Source: Actinoallomurus sp963850195 (GTDB lineage: Bacteria > Actinomycetota > Actinomycetes > Streptosporangiales > Streptosporangiaceae). Taken from it: a stretch of DNA of 64,000 nt. Position 1 is the stretch's first letter, and each line of letters begins with the position of its first letter. The notes under the pieces were generated by a model that saw only the letters and a program-made list of their open reading frames with translations, was not told the DNA's origin and made no database searches. Made by a program: the position numbers and the translations under genes. The stretch covers positions 2,666,001 to 2,730,000 of the forward strand of contig CAWKKD010000005.1 in NCBI GenBank assembly GCA_963850195.1, given 5' to 3'. Positions 48,935-57,821 of this stretch are shown here, piece after piece.

Positions 48935-51684
48935 CAGTTCTCGAAGAACGCCGACGGGTCGTCGAAGCCGAAGCGGTTGGGCCAGTCCAGTACGTCCTCC
49001 AGCCACGGCGCGCGCATGGCGTCGGCGACGTAGCCGAGGCGTTCGGCGGGATCGACGCCGATCCCGGCCACCGCGAGGTCGCGGAGGAAGGCCGCGTGCC
49101 CGTCGTCGCCGAGGATGGCCGCGCCGGCGATCGGCCGGTTGGCCTCCAGCGCCATCGACAGCGGATGGCGGCGCAGCGCGCGCACGCGGTGGCCGAACAG
49201 CGGGTACGGCGGCTGCTTCAGGCCGGGCAGTTCGTAGTCGAGCGGCGGCACCGGGTCGCGCTTGTCCGGGATGCCCTGTCCGCGCGGGAACAGCCGGTCC
49301 ATCTCGTGCAGCCAGCGGATCTGCGGGATGACCCAGGACGATCCGGGCAGCGGCTCGGGGCCCGGCGGATCGCCCAGCAGGCGGCCGGCGACGCCCGCGA
49401 CGGTCGCGGTGAGCTTCTCCGGGGCGTACGCGACGCGTAGCGCGACCGAGCGCCGCCCGACCACGCGGTCCAGGACGGTGGCGAGGACGCAGTCGCGCAG
49501 CCGCCGCGGTTGTTCCGCCCAGGCCTGCGCGAGGTCGTCGGGTACCCGCGGCAGCGGCCGGTCGACGACGTGCGCGAGCACGAGCGTCTCGGCCCACACG
49601 CGCAGCCACGCCCACTCCGTCGCGCCGGCGAGCAGGTCGGCCTCGCGCAGCTCGTACAGGGAGCACGCGCGGCCGTCACGGCACTCGCAGCCGCACGCGG
49701 CCGAACGGCGCCCGCCGATGGGCGGCATCGGCGCGGGCAGGACGCGCTCGCGGTCGCGGCCCAGCGGCACGCGTACGCGCAGCGGCCGGTCCATCCCGTC
49801 GGCGAACACCGCCGCGACGCCGGGCGGCAGCGACACGACCTCGCGGGACTGGTCCTCGTCGAGGTTCATGGCGGCGCCGACCAGGCGGCGGTCGTCGTAG
49901 GCCGGCAGCCGGTGTACGACCTTCAGGGCGGTGTTCTTCACGACGTCCGGCACGAGCTTGGTCGGGATCTGCTCGGCCACGACGATGCCCTCGCCGTACG
50001 CGCGGATCTCGGCGAGCATCCCGGCGAACAGTTCGACGGCGTGAGCGCTGGCGCGCTGTTCGCCGCGGTTGCGCAGCAGCCGGTGCGCCTCCTCGATGAC
50101 GATGACGTGCCGGAGGCCGTCGAACCCCGGCTCGCGGCGCGCGCGCAGCCGCAGGTGCTCCACGATCCGGATGATCAGCGTGCCCATCAGGAACGCCTTG
50201 TCCTCGTCGTTGGCGACGTCCTCGATGGCCAGGACGACGTTCTTGCTCAGCAGGGCCTCGATGTCGGCCGGGTGCCCGCCCTCGAAGAACCGGCCCGCCG
50301 AGCCGATGCGCAGCGACCGCAGGCGTACGTCGACGAAGCCCGTCACGTCGGCCATCAGCTCGTTGCCGTAGCCCACGTCGCTGATCACCTGGAGGGCGGC
50401 GCTCTGGAGCTGTTCGAGGGTGGGGACGGTGGGCTCGATCGCGGACCCGGGACGGCCGCGGCCCGTCACGACGTCCCAGCCGTTCGCCTCGTACACGCGT
50501 TGCAGCGCCTGCGACATGATCTGCGGGAAGGGTTCCTCCGCGTCGAAGGCGGCCTGGAACAGCGCCCGCACCATGTCGATGTGCGCCTGCACCGGGTAGC
50601 CGGGCTCCGGGGCCAGCGGATTGATCGACAGGGGTACGGCGGCCGGGTCGGAGGGGTTCACGACGGTGACCGGCTCGTCGATGCGGCCGGCCATCGCGGC
50701 GTACTCCGACTTGGCGGGCTCGATGGCGAGCCACGGTATGCCGTCGCGCGTGAGCTGTTCGAGCAGGTGGCGCACTGTCTGTGACTTGCCCGATCCGGTC
50801 GAGCCGGTGACGAACACGTGCCGGTTCAACGTACGCGTCGGCACCGTGAACGTACCGACCTGGCGGTCCTGCCCGTCGAGGATCGCGCCGAGCACGAGGC
50901 CCTCCGGCGAGCCCACCTCGGAGGTCACGTCGAAGTTGCTCGCGTCCAGCACGCGCAGGCCGGGCACCTCCTGGCGCGGCAGGCCGGCGAGGGCGGCGAG
51001 CGCGCCCGCCGTGGCGATGAACGGCGACCTGAGGTCGTTGTCCTGGGTGTCGACGTGCATGGCCTCGTGGAAGCGTACGGACCGCTCGCCCGACCGCAGG
51101 CGGTACGGGTGGTGGCTCATCTCCACCGAGCCGACCAGCACCGGCGCGATCCGCTCGAGCTCACGGGCCGACTCGGCGCCGGCCAGCACCCGTACGCTCC
51201 ACAGCCCGGCCTCCTGGAACGCGTCGAGCTCGGCCATGCGCCGCTCGAGGCGTTCGACCGCGAGGCCGTCGTCGCCGCGGCGCTGCATCTGCAGCTCGTA
51301 CTGCAGGTCCGTGACCTCTTCCTTCAGGACCTGCTCGCCGCACTGCTCGGCGATCACGAGCCAGCCGAACGGGCGGCCCATCAACGTGACGAGCGTCGAC
51401 TCGAACAGGCTCGGCCCCGTGTCGCTCCGCGAGGGCGTCAGCGGTGGCGCCAGGCGCGCCGGGCAGCGGTTCCAGGTCATGCGGGCGGCATCGGCCAGCC
51501 AGCCGTCACCGATCTCCACGCCGCGCGCGCCGTTGGGGAACAGCAGGCCCTGCCGGCCCTCACCGGACGGGTTGAGCGGCCCGGCGTTCGTGATCAGCTC
51601 GAGCGGCGCGCCGCCGCCGCGCGACAGCCACCCCACCACGAACGGGCGCCCGCCCTGCGCCGCGGACAGCACCGCGGGCAGCAC
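48934..51684 (-). CDS. HerA/FtsK-like ATP-binding protein (DUF87 type)
   Basis: This large ATPase has 916 residues from the GTG at 51684; the frame is open to 51783 but those codons have noncoding third positions. An N-terminal beta region (about 1-80) and a helical region come first. The motor domain has Walker A TGSTGSGKSQTVRHLL near 291-300, EPAKSEYAAM, Walker B HVIVIEEAHRLL near 525, and the GEQ/AEQIPTKLVPDVVKNTALKVVHRLP sensor and Arg-finger region. A Cys cluster CGCECRDGRAC near 663 may bind metal. Such HerA/VirB4-like ATPases pump DNA or protein. The neighbouring DUF3558-like gene is divergent and the coiled-coil membrane protein gene lies beyond it. The role is unknown. Confidence 0.85.
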   Translation of the reverse strand: MLPAVLSAAQGGRPFVVGWLSRGGGAPLELITNAGPLNPSGEGRQGLLFPNGARGVEIGDGWLADAARMTWNRCPARLAPPLTPSRSDTGPSLFESTLVTLMGRPFGWLVIAEQCGEQVLKEEVTDLQYELQMQRRGDDGLAVERLERRMAELDAFQEAGLWSVRVLAGAESARELERIAPVLVGSVEMSHHPYRLRSGERSVRFHEAMHVDTQDNDLRSPFIATAGALAALAGLPRQEVPGLRVLDASNFDVTSEVGSPEGLVLGAILDGQDRQVGTFTVPTRTLNRHVFVTGSTGSGKSQTVRHLLEQLTRDGIPWLAIEPAKSEYAAMAGRIDEPVTVVNPSDPAAVPLSINPLAPEPGYPVQAHIDMVRALFQAAFDAEEPFPQIMSQALQRVYEANGWDVVTGRGRPGSAIEPTVPTLEQLQSAALQVISDVGYGNELMADVTGFVDVRLRSLRIGSAGRFFEGGHPADIEALLSKNVVLAIEDVANDEDKAFLMGTLIIRIVEHLRLRARREPGFDGLRHVIVIEEAHRLLRNRGEQRASAHAVELFAGMLAEIRAYGEGIVVAEQIPTKLVPDVVKNTALKVVHRLPAYDDRRLVGAAMNLDEDQSREVVSLPPGVAAVFADGMDRPLRVRVPLGRDRERVLPAPMPPIGGRRSAACGCECRDGRACSLYELREADLLAGATEWAWLRVWAETLVLAHVVDRPLPRVPDDLAQAWAEQPRRLRDCVLATVLDRVVGRRSVALRVAYAPEKLTATVAGVAGRLLGDPPGPEPLPGSSWVIPQIRWLHEMDRLFPRGQGIPDKRDPVPPLDYELPGLKQPPYPLFGHRVRALRRHPLSMALEANRPIAGAAILGDDGHAAFLRDLAVAGIGVDPAERLGYVADAMRAPWLEDVLDWPNRFGFDDPSAFFEN

Positions 51685-51851
51685 CGTGACGAAGTCCCAT
51701 TCCGCCGAAGATGTCCGTGCAGGAGACAGAATCGCCTGAATCCGGTACCACGGTCCTTGAAGTCCCCCAGCCACCCCTGCCATCCATGCAGGATTACAGG
51801 GCCTGGCCCGTCATGCCAGAGGATGGGAAGACGTCCAACGAGAGGAGCCTC

Positions 51852-52646
51852 GTGCCCGACGCAGGGAGGCCGCAGTTCCTGCCGCCCGAGGAGCCGCCGC
51901 CCGTACCTCCGCCCGCCGCGCCGCCGCCCGGTCCCGACCGTGGCCTGCTCATCGCGATGGTCACCGCCGCCGCGCTCGTCGTCGTCTCCGGCATCGGCGT
52001 GCTGGTCTACCAGTCCGTACCCGATACGCCGCGTGCCTCCGACGTACCGCTGCCGAGCCTCGAGCCCCCGACCTCGCCGCCGCCGATTCCCGGCGGGCCC
52101 GCGTTCACGAAGCTGCCGAACCCCTGCACGGCCCCCGGCAAGGCCGTCCCCGCCGACGTACGCAAGGTCAAGCCGCGCCACGTCGCGGACTCCTGCCACT
52201 GGGAGATCCTGCGCCCCGACCGCGCGCGCAACCTCGACGTCGAGCTCACGCTCGAGAGGGACGACGACATCCTCGGCCCGGGTACGGCCAGGGCGGTCAA
52301 GGACTTCTCCGACGACGTCGGCTACGCCGGTGACGCGAAGCAGAACGGCGGCTACGAGAGCGGCCCCGAACAGCTCGCCGGCCTGGGCGACGCCGCGTTC
52401 GCCGCGCACTCGTCCAACCTGATCATCAGCGGTCCGACCGAGCACAAGGCCACCGCGTACGACCTCGCAGGCGCCAAGGTCGAGGCGCGCCGCCGCAACG
52501 TCATCATCACGGTCGCCTGGCAGGGCGCCGACTACCCGTCGAGTTCCCGTGGGGCCCACAAGCACGTGGGCACCCGATTCGCGTACGCGAAGGCGAAGAA
52601 GGAGGCCCTGGCCGTACTGACCGCCCTGCTCGCCGACCTCCGCTGA
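51852..52646 (+). CDS. Single-pass membrane protein with DUF3558-like outer domain
   Basis: This 264-residue protein starts at the GTG at 51852, four bases after AGAGGAGCCTC; an earlier frame from 51711 has poor codon use. A Pro-rich cytoplasmic part (about 8-27) is followed by a membrane helix (about 32-53). An outer domain has FTKLPNPCTAPGKAVP and ADSCHWEILRPD, the paired Cys pattern of DUF3558-type lipoproteins, and ends with a helical AKAKKEALAVLTALLADLR. It lies between the two large minus-strand genes and converges on the coiled-coil protein gene. Confidence 0.75.
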   Translation: MPDAGRPQFLPPEEPPPVPPPAAPPPGPDRGLLIAMVTAAALVVVSGIGVLVYQSVPDTPRASDVPLPSLEPPTSPPPIPGGPAFTKLPNPCTAPGKAVPADVRKVKPRHVADSCHWEILRPDRARNLDVELTLERDDDILGPGTARAVKDFSDDVGYAGDAKQNGGYESGPEQLAGLGDAAFAAHSSNLIISGPTEHKATAYDLAGAKVEARRRNVIITVAWQGADYPSSSRGAHKHVGTRFAYAKAKKEALAVLTALLADLR

Positions 52647-52650
52647 ACCT

Positions 52651-54582
52651 CTACTTCTTCTTGCGGCGGAAGTCGAGCCGCTCCGGCGGCGGGCCGAGGT
52701 TCGGTGCGGCGCGCGAGCCGTCCGGCGGGGTGATGTCGGGCTTGGCGTGACGCGCACGCGTGGGGCCGGTGGCCTCCTCGTACTCCTGGATGTTGGCCGT
52801 CGGGAGCGTCATGATGCCGGGGTTCGCGTCGACCATCAGGATGCGACGGCCCGTACGGTCCGCGTGCGTGAAGATCATCGCTGTGGCCGGGAGCTGCTGC
52901 AGCTCGTTCGGCGCGACCGCGAGTTCGCGCGAGCCCTTGCCCGCGTCGGCGGCGATGGACGTGCTCTGCCCCCAGCCGGTCGCCCGCCCGATCCCGTCCG
53001 GCAGGGCGCCGTCGGTCGCGCCGCCGCCATCGAACACCGACGGCGGAGTCGTCGCGACGGTGCTGGTGTACGAGCCGGTCTTCGGGTCGGTGACGGTGTC
53101 CCCGAGCTTGTCGGTGAGTTCGGCGACCTCGAGTGACTGCCCGGCGCCGATGTGCTCGGCGGCGATCCGGGCGTCCTCGGCGTTCCCGAGCCGCATGAAC
53201 CCGACCGCCGCGTGGCCGCGCCCGAGGCGTTCCTTCACGTGCGTGCCGATCGAGCGGTACATCAGCACCAGCCCGGTCGAGGTCGCCTCACACGAGTCGA
53301 TCAGCCGGTCGAGCACGTCGCCGCGGAGCTTCTCGGCGCCGCATACGAGCAGCGTGTGCGACCACGGCTCGGCGCGCTGCGAGGAGCGCAGGACGTGGGT
53401 GAGGGCCGCCGTGACGTACGTGCCGAGCACCCGGTTGGTGAGGACGCCGGCCCGCCGGTCGGTGGCGATGATCCGCAGGCGGCTGGGCGGGAGCAGGGTC
53501 GGCGCCGACCCCAGGCTCTCCAGCTTGCGAAGCTGGGACTCCAGGGCCCACGCGCGTTCGATCACGACGCGGTCGGCGGCTCCCCGGCCGAACATCGTGG
53601 TGATCTTCCCGAGCTCCTCGTCGGTGATCAGCCCGGACCGCAGGTCGTCGCGCGGGTCGCCGACCTCGGCCAGCGCCCGCAGCGCCGCCGTGATGCGCGG
53701 GATCGAGGCCCGGCCGCCGAACACCCCGAGGACGCGTTCGAGGATGGCATTGTCGAAGGACAGATCGCGCGTGCTGGCCTGCTCCTCGCTGACGCTGACG
53801 ACCAGCGACAGTACGTCGGCGAGCTCGGCCGGCCCGAGCCCGTGCGTAAGGTCGAGCTTGGGCAGATCACCCGGCAGCACCCAGACGAGCGGGCGTTCGC
53901 CCTGGTCGTCGCCGAGCTTGACGAGTTCTTCGGCGACCGCGCCTTCGGACAGGTCCAGTACGGTCACCTGCGACCCGGCGGCCAGCCGCGCCGCGCCGAG
54001 CATCGTGACCATCGCCGACCAGCCGGCGAGCGTGCCACCGGCGACGTCGACGCGGTCGACGCCCTGCGGCACCGTCACCGCGTACCACTCGTGCTGGGAC
54101 TCGAACGCCTCACGGCGCCGCTGCCACTCCTGGTACGCCCGCCGGTGCTCGGCGTGGGCCCGCTCGAGGAGGCGGCGGCGCTCTTCTTCCTTACGCAGGT
54201 AGCGGCCCTGCTCCTCCTCCACCCGCGCGCGCAGGGCCTTCTCGCCCTGCCAGATCCAGTAGCCGGGGATCAGCCCGACCAGCGCGCACGCCACCAGCCC
54301 CGCTGCGGCGAACGCCCACGGCAGCGTGCCGCTCACCGCGGTCAGGATGAACACCAGCGCGCCGACACCGGCCGCGCCCGCGACGATGCGGAGCGGCCGG
54401 TTAAGAAGGTTCTCCTTCTGGCGCTGTGACGCCACCCATTCCCGGTCGACCTGCTCGGACTCGGGTGGCGTCGGGCGCTTCGGCGGCGGGCCGGGGTCGT
54501 TGTGCACCTGCGCATAACGCCAGCCGACATACACGCGGCCCGGTTGCAGTAACCGCGCCTCGCGGGCTGTCACATCGACCAC
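52651..54582 (-). CDS. Coiled-coil membrane protein with a degenerate P-loop domain
   Basis: This 643-residue protein starts at a GTG. A soluble N-terminus leads to two membrane helices (about 64-82 and 87-108) and a charged coiled coil (about 112-165, rich in Glu and Arg with LRKEEERRRLLERAHAEHRR). The large C-terminal part resembles FtsK/HerA-type ATPase modules, but the Walker A position reads GGTLAGWSAM near residue 186, where the Lys is Trp. Later segments include LVLMYRSIGTHVKERLGRG. The end is a Lys/Arg tail (LDFRRKKK). This looks like an inactive partner of the ATPase encoded at 48934. No family name is offered. Confidence 0.7.
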   Translation of the reverse strand: MVDVTAREARLLQPGRVYVGWRYAQVHNDPGPPPKRPTPPESEQVDREWVASQRQKENLLNRPLRIVAGAAGVGALVFILTAVSGTLPWAFAAAGLVACALVGLIPGYWIWQGEKALRARVEEEQGRYLRKEEERRRLLERAHAEHRRAYQEWQRRREAFESQHEWYAVTVPQGVDRVDVAGGTLAGWSAMVTMLGAARLAAGSQVTVLDLSEGAVAEELVKLGDDQGERPLVWVLPGDLPKLDLTHGLGPAELADVLSLVVSVSEEQASTRDLSFDNAILERVLGVFGGRASIPRITAALRALAEVGDPRDDLRSGLITDEELGKITTMFGRGAADRVVIERAWALESQLRKLESLGSAPTLLPPSRLRIIATDRRAGVLTNRVLGTYVTAALTHVLRSSQRAEPWSHTLLVCGAEKLRGDVLDRLIDSCEATSTGLVLMYRSIGTHVKERLGRGHAAVGFMRLGNAEDARIAAEHIGAGQSLEVAELTDKLGDTVTDPKTGSYTSTVATTPPSVFDGGGATDGALPDGIGRATGWGQSTSIAADAGKGSRELAVAPNELQQLPATAMIFTHADRTGRRILMVDANPGIMTLPTANIQEYEEATGPTRARHAKPDITPPDGSRAAPNLGPPPERLDFRRKKK

Positions 54583-54725
54583 GTCCCGTACCTGTCAGCT
54601 TCTCCAAGGGGCACAGCCTAGAAAGCTTCGCCCGAACCAGGGCTCGGTTTCAACCGACTAGAGAGGGTGTCGAGTGACCAGAGATGCCATAACCAGACAT
54701 CGGGTGGCAAATGGCGACAAAACCT

Positions 54726-55085
54726 CTACCAGGACGGTGGCTGCCCTTGCTGACCGTACCCCTGAGGAGGTGGCCCCTGCTGCGGCGGCCCGCCGTACGG
54801 CTGCTGGTATCCCTGAGGGGGCGGCTGCTGACCGTAGGGCTGCTGACCGTACTGCTGCCCGTAAGGCTGCTGCTGACCTGGCTGCCCGCTCCAGCCACCG
54901 TACGGCGATCCGGGCGGAGGGCCCTGCTGCCACTGCTGCGGCGGCTGCCCGTACTGCCCGATGTTGCGCCGCCTCGACCGCCGCGCGATCACCCCGAAGA
55001 TCGAGACGACACCGAAGATGACCAGGTAGATGATCAGCCTGATCGGCGCGAAGTAGTAGTAGTGATGGACGTACGCGACGGTCAT
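54726..55085 (-). CDS. Small membrane protein with PYGQQ repeats
   Basis: This 119-residue protein starts at the ATG at 55085, nine bases after AAGG. An aromatic N-terminus (VAYVHHYYYF) leads to one membrane helix (about 14-33) followed by RRSRRR. The remaining 80 residues are Gln/Pro/Gly/Tyr-rich with repeats such as PYGQQYGQQPYGQQ. The low-complexity tail mirrors those of the zinc-ribbon protein at 47404 and the mycosin remnant. Function is unknown. Confidence 0.7.
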   Translation of the reverse strand: MTVAYVHHYYYFAPIRLIIYLVIFGVVSIFGVIARRSRRRNIGQYGQPPQQWQQGPPPGSPYGGWSGQPGQQQPYGQQYGQQPYGQQPPPQGYQQPYGGPPQQGPPPQGYGQQGQPPSW

Positions 55086-55355
55086 TGTCACTCACCTTCT
55101 CCAGGGTGGGGCGTCCCGGCCGGATACAGCCCGCCCCCTTGGACCCCCGGCACCACCCGAAGGTTCCCGCTCCCGCCCGGAAGGCTCGCAGCCCAATCCG
55201 AAGATGTCCACCGGATTGCCGACGAAGGCCACTCCTCGCCACATGGCGGCGAGGATACGGCTGCAGCGCCGAAAGAACCGCGCCCGGCCTTCCTGGTCCT
55301 CAGGCCCTTGGAAATGCGCGAAGCCCGACCACTCCTTGGAGAAGTGCCCGAGCTT
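55086..55355 (-). pseudogene. Possible remnant of a coding region between mycP and the small membrane protein
   Basis: One minus-strand frame stays open from about 55355 to a stop at 55090 with strongly GC-rich third positions and reads like a protein (GHFSKEWSGFAHFQGPEDQE, later ILAAMWRGVAFVGNPVDIFG). It begins right after a stop and has no upstream start or ribosome site. It may be the tail of a frameshifted gene. I could not identify it. Confidence 0.3.
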
Positions 55356-55368
55356 TGCACATCACGGA

Positions 55369-56664
55369 TCAGCGCCGCTCTGGCGGACCCTGAGGCGGCG
55401 GGCCATGGTTAGGCGGCCCGAACGAGGAAGGCGGTCCCTGCTGCGAGTACGGGTCGTATCCCGGCGGATACGGAGCACGGCCCACGGGTTGTTGCGGACG
55501 GCGCCGGCCTCGGGAGATCAACACGATTACAAGCACAATGACGACGAGCGCGACCAAACCGCCGATCACCAGAAAGACGAGGGAGTTCGACGAACTCTTC
55601 TTCTCGGACGCCGCCGGCTGGTCACCTGAGCCCGAGTCCTTCTTCTGCGCCGCCAGTACCTTGTCCAGCCGTTCATAGACAGGGTTCGGCGCGCTGCTCG
55701 GCACGTTCGCGGTCATGCCCCTGCGAAGGCTGACGGCACCGTAGCCCGTCGTGTCGTCCTTGCCGGACTCCCCCAGGTCGGTCGCGGTCGCGATGACCCG
55801 CTGGACGATCTGGCGCGCGGACTCGTTGGGAAACTTGGCCCTGAACAGGGCCACGGCTCCTGCGGCGATGGCGGTCGCCTGGCTGGTCCCGTTGCCGTAG
55901 TGGTAGAGCCTGCCGTCCTTGCCGACCGAGCCGACCTGAGCACCAGGACCGCGACGGAGACATAGCTCTGCCGCTGGGTGTCCGACCACGGCATTTCCGT
56001 TGTGGTCGAAGGCTCCCACGGCACGACCACCCAGGCACAAGAACCCGGATACTCCGGGGCGTTCAGTCCGCTTCCGGAGTCTCCCGAAGCGGAGAGTATG
56101 ACAACGTCATGCTTTGCGGCATACCCACTGCATCCTGAATGGCCGGTGGGCAGTCATTCGGCTGTCCCGTCGCCGCGGAAGCCCTGGGAGATGCTGATGA
56201 CTTTTGCGTCGTGGTCGACCGCATAGCGGATCGCCTTCGGAGTGCTGTCGGAGGCGACATTGATCACAATGGGAAGGATCTTCGCATCCGGGCGCGATAC
56301 CGACCCAGGGCCCGTCCACTCCCCCTTGACCGGCGATGAGCTTGCCATGCCCGTCCCGTGGCCGTAGCCGTGTCAGTTGTCCCGCCGCCCATCGCCGTCG
56401 CCACCGGTCGAAGTCGGCGCCGGGAAGCACGACACCCCCGTTGAATTCCGGAAGGCCTGCATTCACCCCAGTGTCCAGCATGGCGACCGTCACACCTTTG
56501 CCCTTGGTGTAAGGCCAGGCTTTGGACTGGATCGCCATCGAGTCGAACCACCACTCCTCATTGTTAGGACTGGGAGTGGCCTCAGCCGGAATCGGCACAG
56601 GCAGAACGAGCGCGAAACCCGCCAATGCCGCCATCGTCGCTCTGATCAACCGTCGCACCGACAC
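55369..56664 (-). pseudogene. mycP: Mycosin (type VII secretion serine protease), multiply frameshifted
   Basis: The pieces of a membrane-anchored subtilisin are all here but in different frames. The signal peptide and catalytic Asp (VAMLDTGVN) read from 56664 in one frame. The catalytic His (GHGTGMAS) lies near 56350 in another, after an in-frame TGA. KLIAGQGGVDGPWVGIAPG returns to the first frame, then PDAKILPIVINVAS to the second. AIQDAVG, then GYAAKHDVVILSASGDSGSG, use yet others. The catalytic Ser (YHYGNGTSQATAIAAGAVAL) and the C-terminal membrane helix plus proline-rich tail lie in the last frame, down to 55369. Total span fits a roughly 430-residue mycosin. At least six frame changes are needed, so no active protease can be made. 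Confidence 0.88.
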
Positions 56665-56766
56665 ACCTCGATCGTTGGTTCGGGGGCCTCAGACAGTAGT
56701 ACGGGCGGGCGGGGCCGTGGCGCTGCCCGCCCTACCCGACTATGGGTTGCCTCACCGATGAGGTGC

Positions 56767-57757
56767 TCAGCCGATCAGCGGCGGAGCGGTGTCACCGTCG
56801 GCTCCCCAGACGTCCTCATCCTCGGTCAGCCAGGTCGAGCGCTCGCGCTCCTTCTCACCCTGACCATGGCCGCCGCCCATCGGCATCATGCCGCGGCCGG
56901 CCGCTCCACCGAGCGCGTTCTCGCCCGCGGCGAGGCCTCCGGCCCCAGTCGACCCCAGACCGCCACCGCCCATACCCGCGGTACCGCCGAGGCCGCCACC
57001 GCCGGCGCCGAACGGGTCGCCGCCGAGGCCGCCACCGCCGCCACCCGCAAGGCCGCCGCCACCGCCCGAGGGGTCGAAGCCCGCCAGGCTGCTGCTGCCG
57101 CCCGGGAACTTACCAGGTGTCGTTACCGATATTTGCATGGTTGTCACCCGGGAAATGGCCGTTGCCGGGGAGGTGCGGGTTGTTGTGGTCGAGCGAGCTG
57201 TTGAACGGGTCGTTCTTCGGGATGTGCCCGCCACCGCCACCGCTCGGCAGGCCGCCCGGGCCCCCGGGATGGCCAGGGCTGCCCGGGCTCGTGGGCACAC
57301 CCTCGTCGCCACGATCTTGAGGCAGGTCGCTGCTAGATGGTCTGCGGAATGCCATTCTGTGCCTCGGCGGTCCGTCCGTTGAGCCGGTTCATCAGTTCGC
57401 GGGCGTTCTTGTCGTCGCCGCCCGTGTGGATGAGACCGTCCGACATGTGTTGCCGGCGTCCTTGTACCACTGCAGGATCTCGCTGCCGTACCACTTCATC
57501 GTCTGCGCCGACGTCGTGCTCTTGGTGGAAAGGTCGTTGGCGGTCCAGTGAATCTGCTTCATCTGGTCGAGCGCCTTCTGCGCGGCGTCCCCACCCCACG
57601 CCTCAATCAGCGCCGGCGCGTGCTTTTCCGTCAGGAGCCGGGCCTTGGCGGCCAGTTCCTTGGCGACGGCGGCGTAAGCCGTGGAGGCCTGATTCGCCTT
57701 GTCCGGCTGCAGCGCCTTGAGACGCTTCTGCACGGCGTCGAAGTCGGATGTTGTCAT
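56767..57757 (-). pseudogene. WXG/PPE-like type VII substrate, frameshifted
   Basis: From the ATG at 57757 the protein begins MTTSDFDAVQKRLKALQPDK and has a helical WXG100-like domain with LIEAWGGDAAQKALDQM near residue 50. The frame breaks near 57446 (after YKDAGNT); the next piece, MSDGLIHTGGDDKNARELMN, ends at a TAG. The frame changes again near 57345 to SSDLPQDRGDEGVPTSPG, and a third time near 57115 into a Gly-rich tail. The C-terminus WLTEDEDVWGADGDTAPPLIG is the usual ending of long actinobacterial WXG-type substrates. Repaired length would be about 330 residues. Three indels make it a probable pseudogene. Confidence 0.8.
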
Positions 57758-57821
57758 CCTCGTGCTTCTCGGCGTTGCCGCTGTGAATACTGCGATCGAC
57801 CCTGTTGTTGCCCATTCCCTT

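Noticed and set aside
51685..51783. Upstream extension of the HerA-like gene to an ATG at 51783
   Set aside because: The extra 33 codons have many A/T third positions and no ribosome site.
51711..51851. Upstream extension of the DUF3558-like gene to an ATG at 51711
   Set aside because: Codon third positions are not GC-biased, there is no ribosome site, and it overlaps the putative promoter of the ATPase gene; the GTG at 51852 has AGAGGAG.
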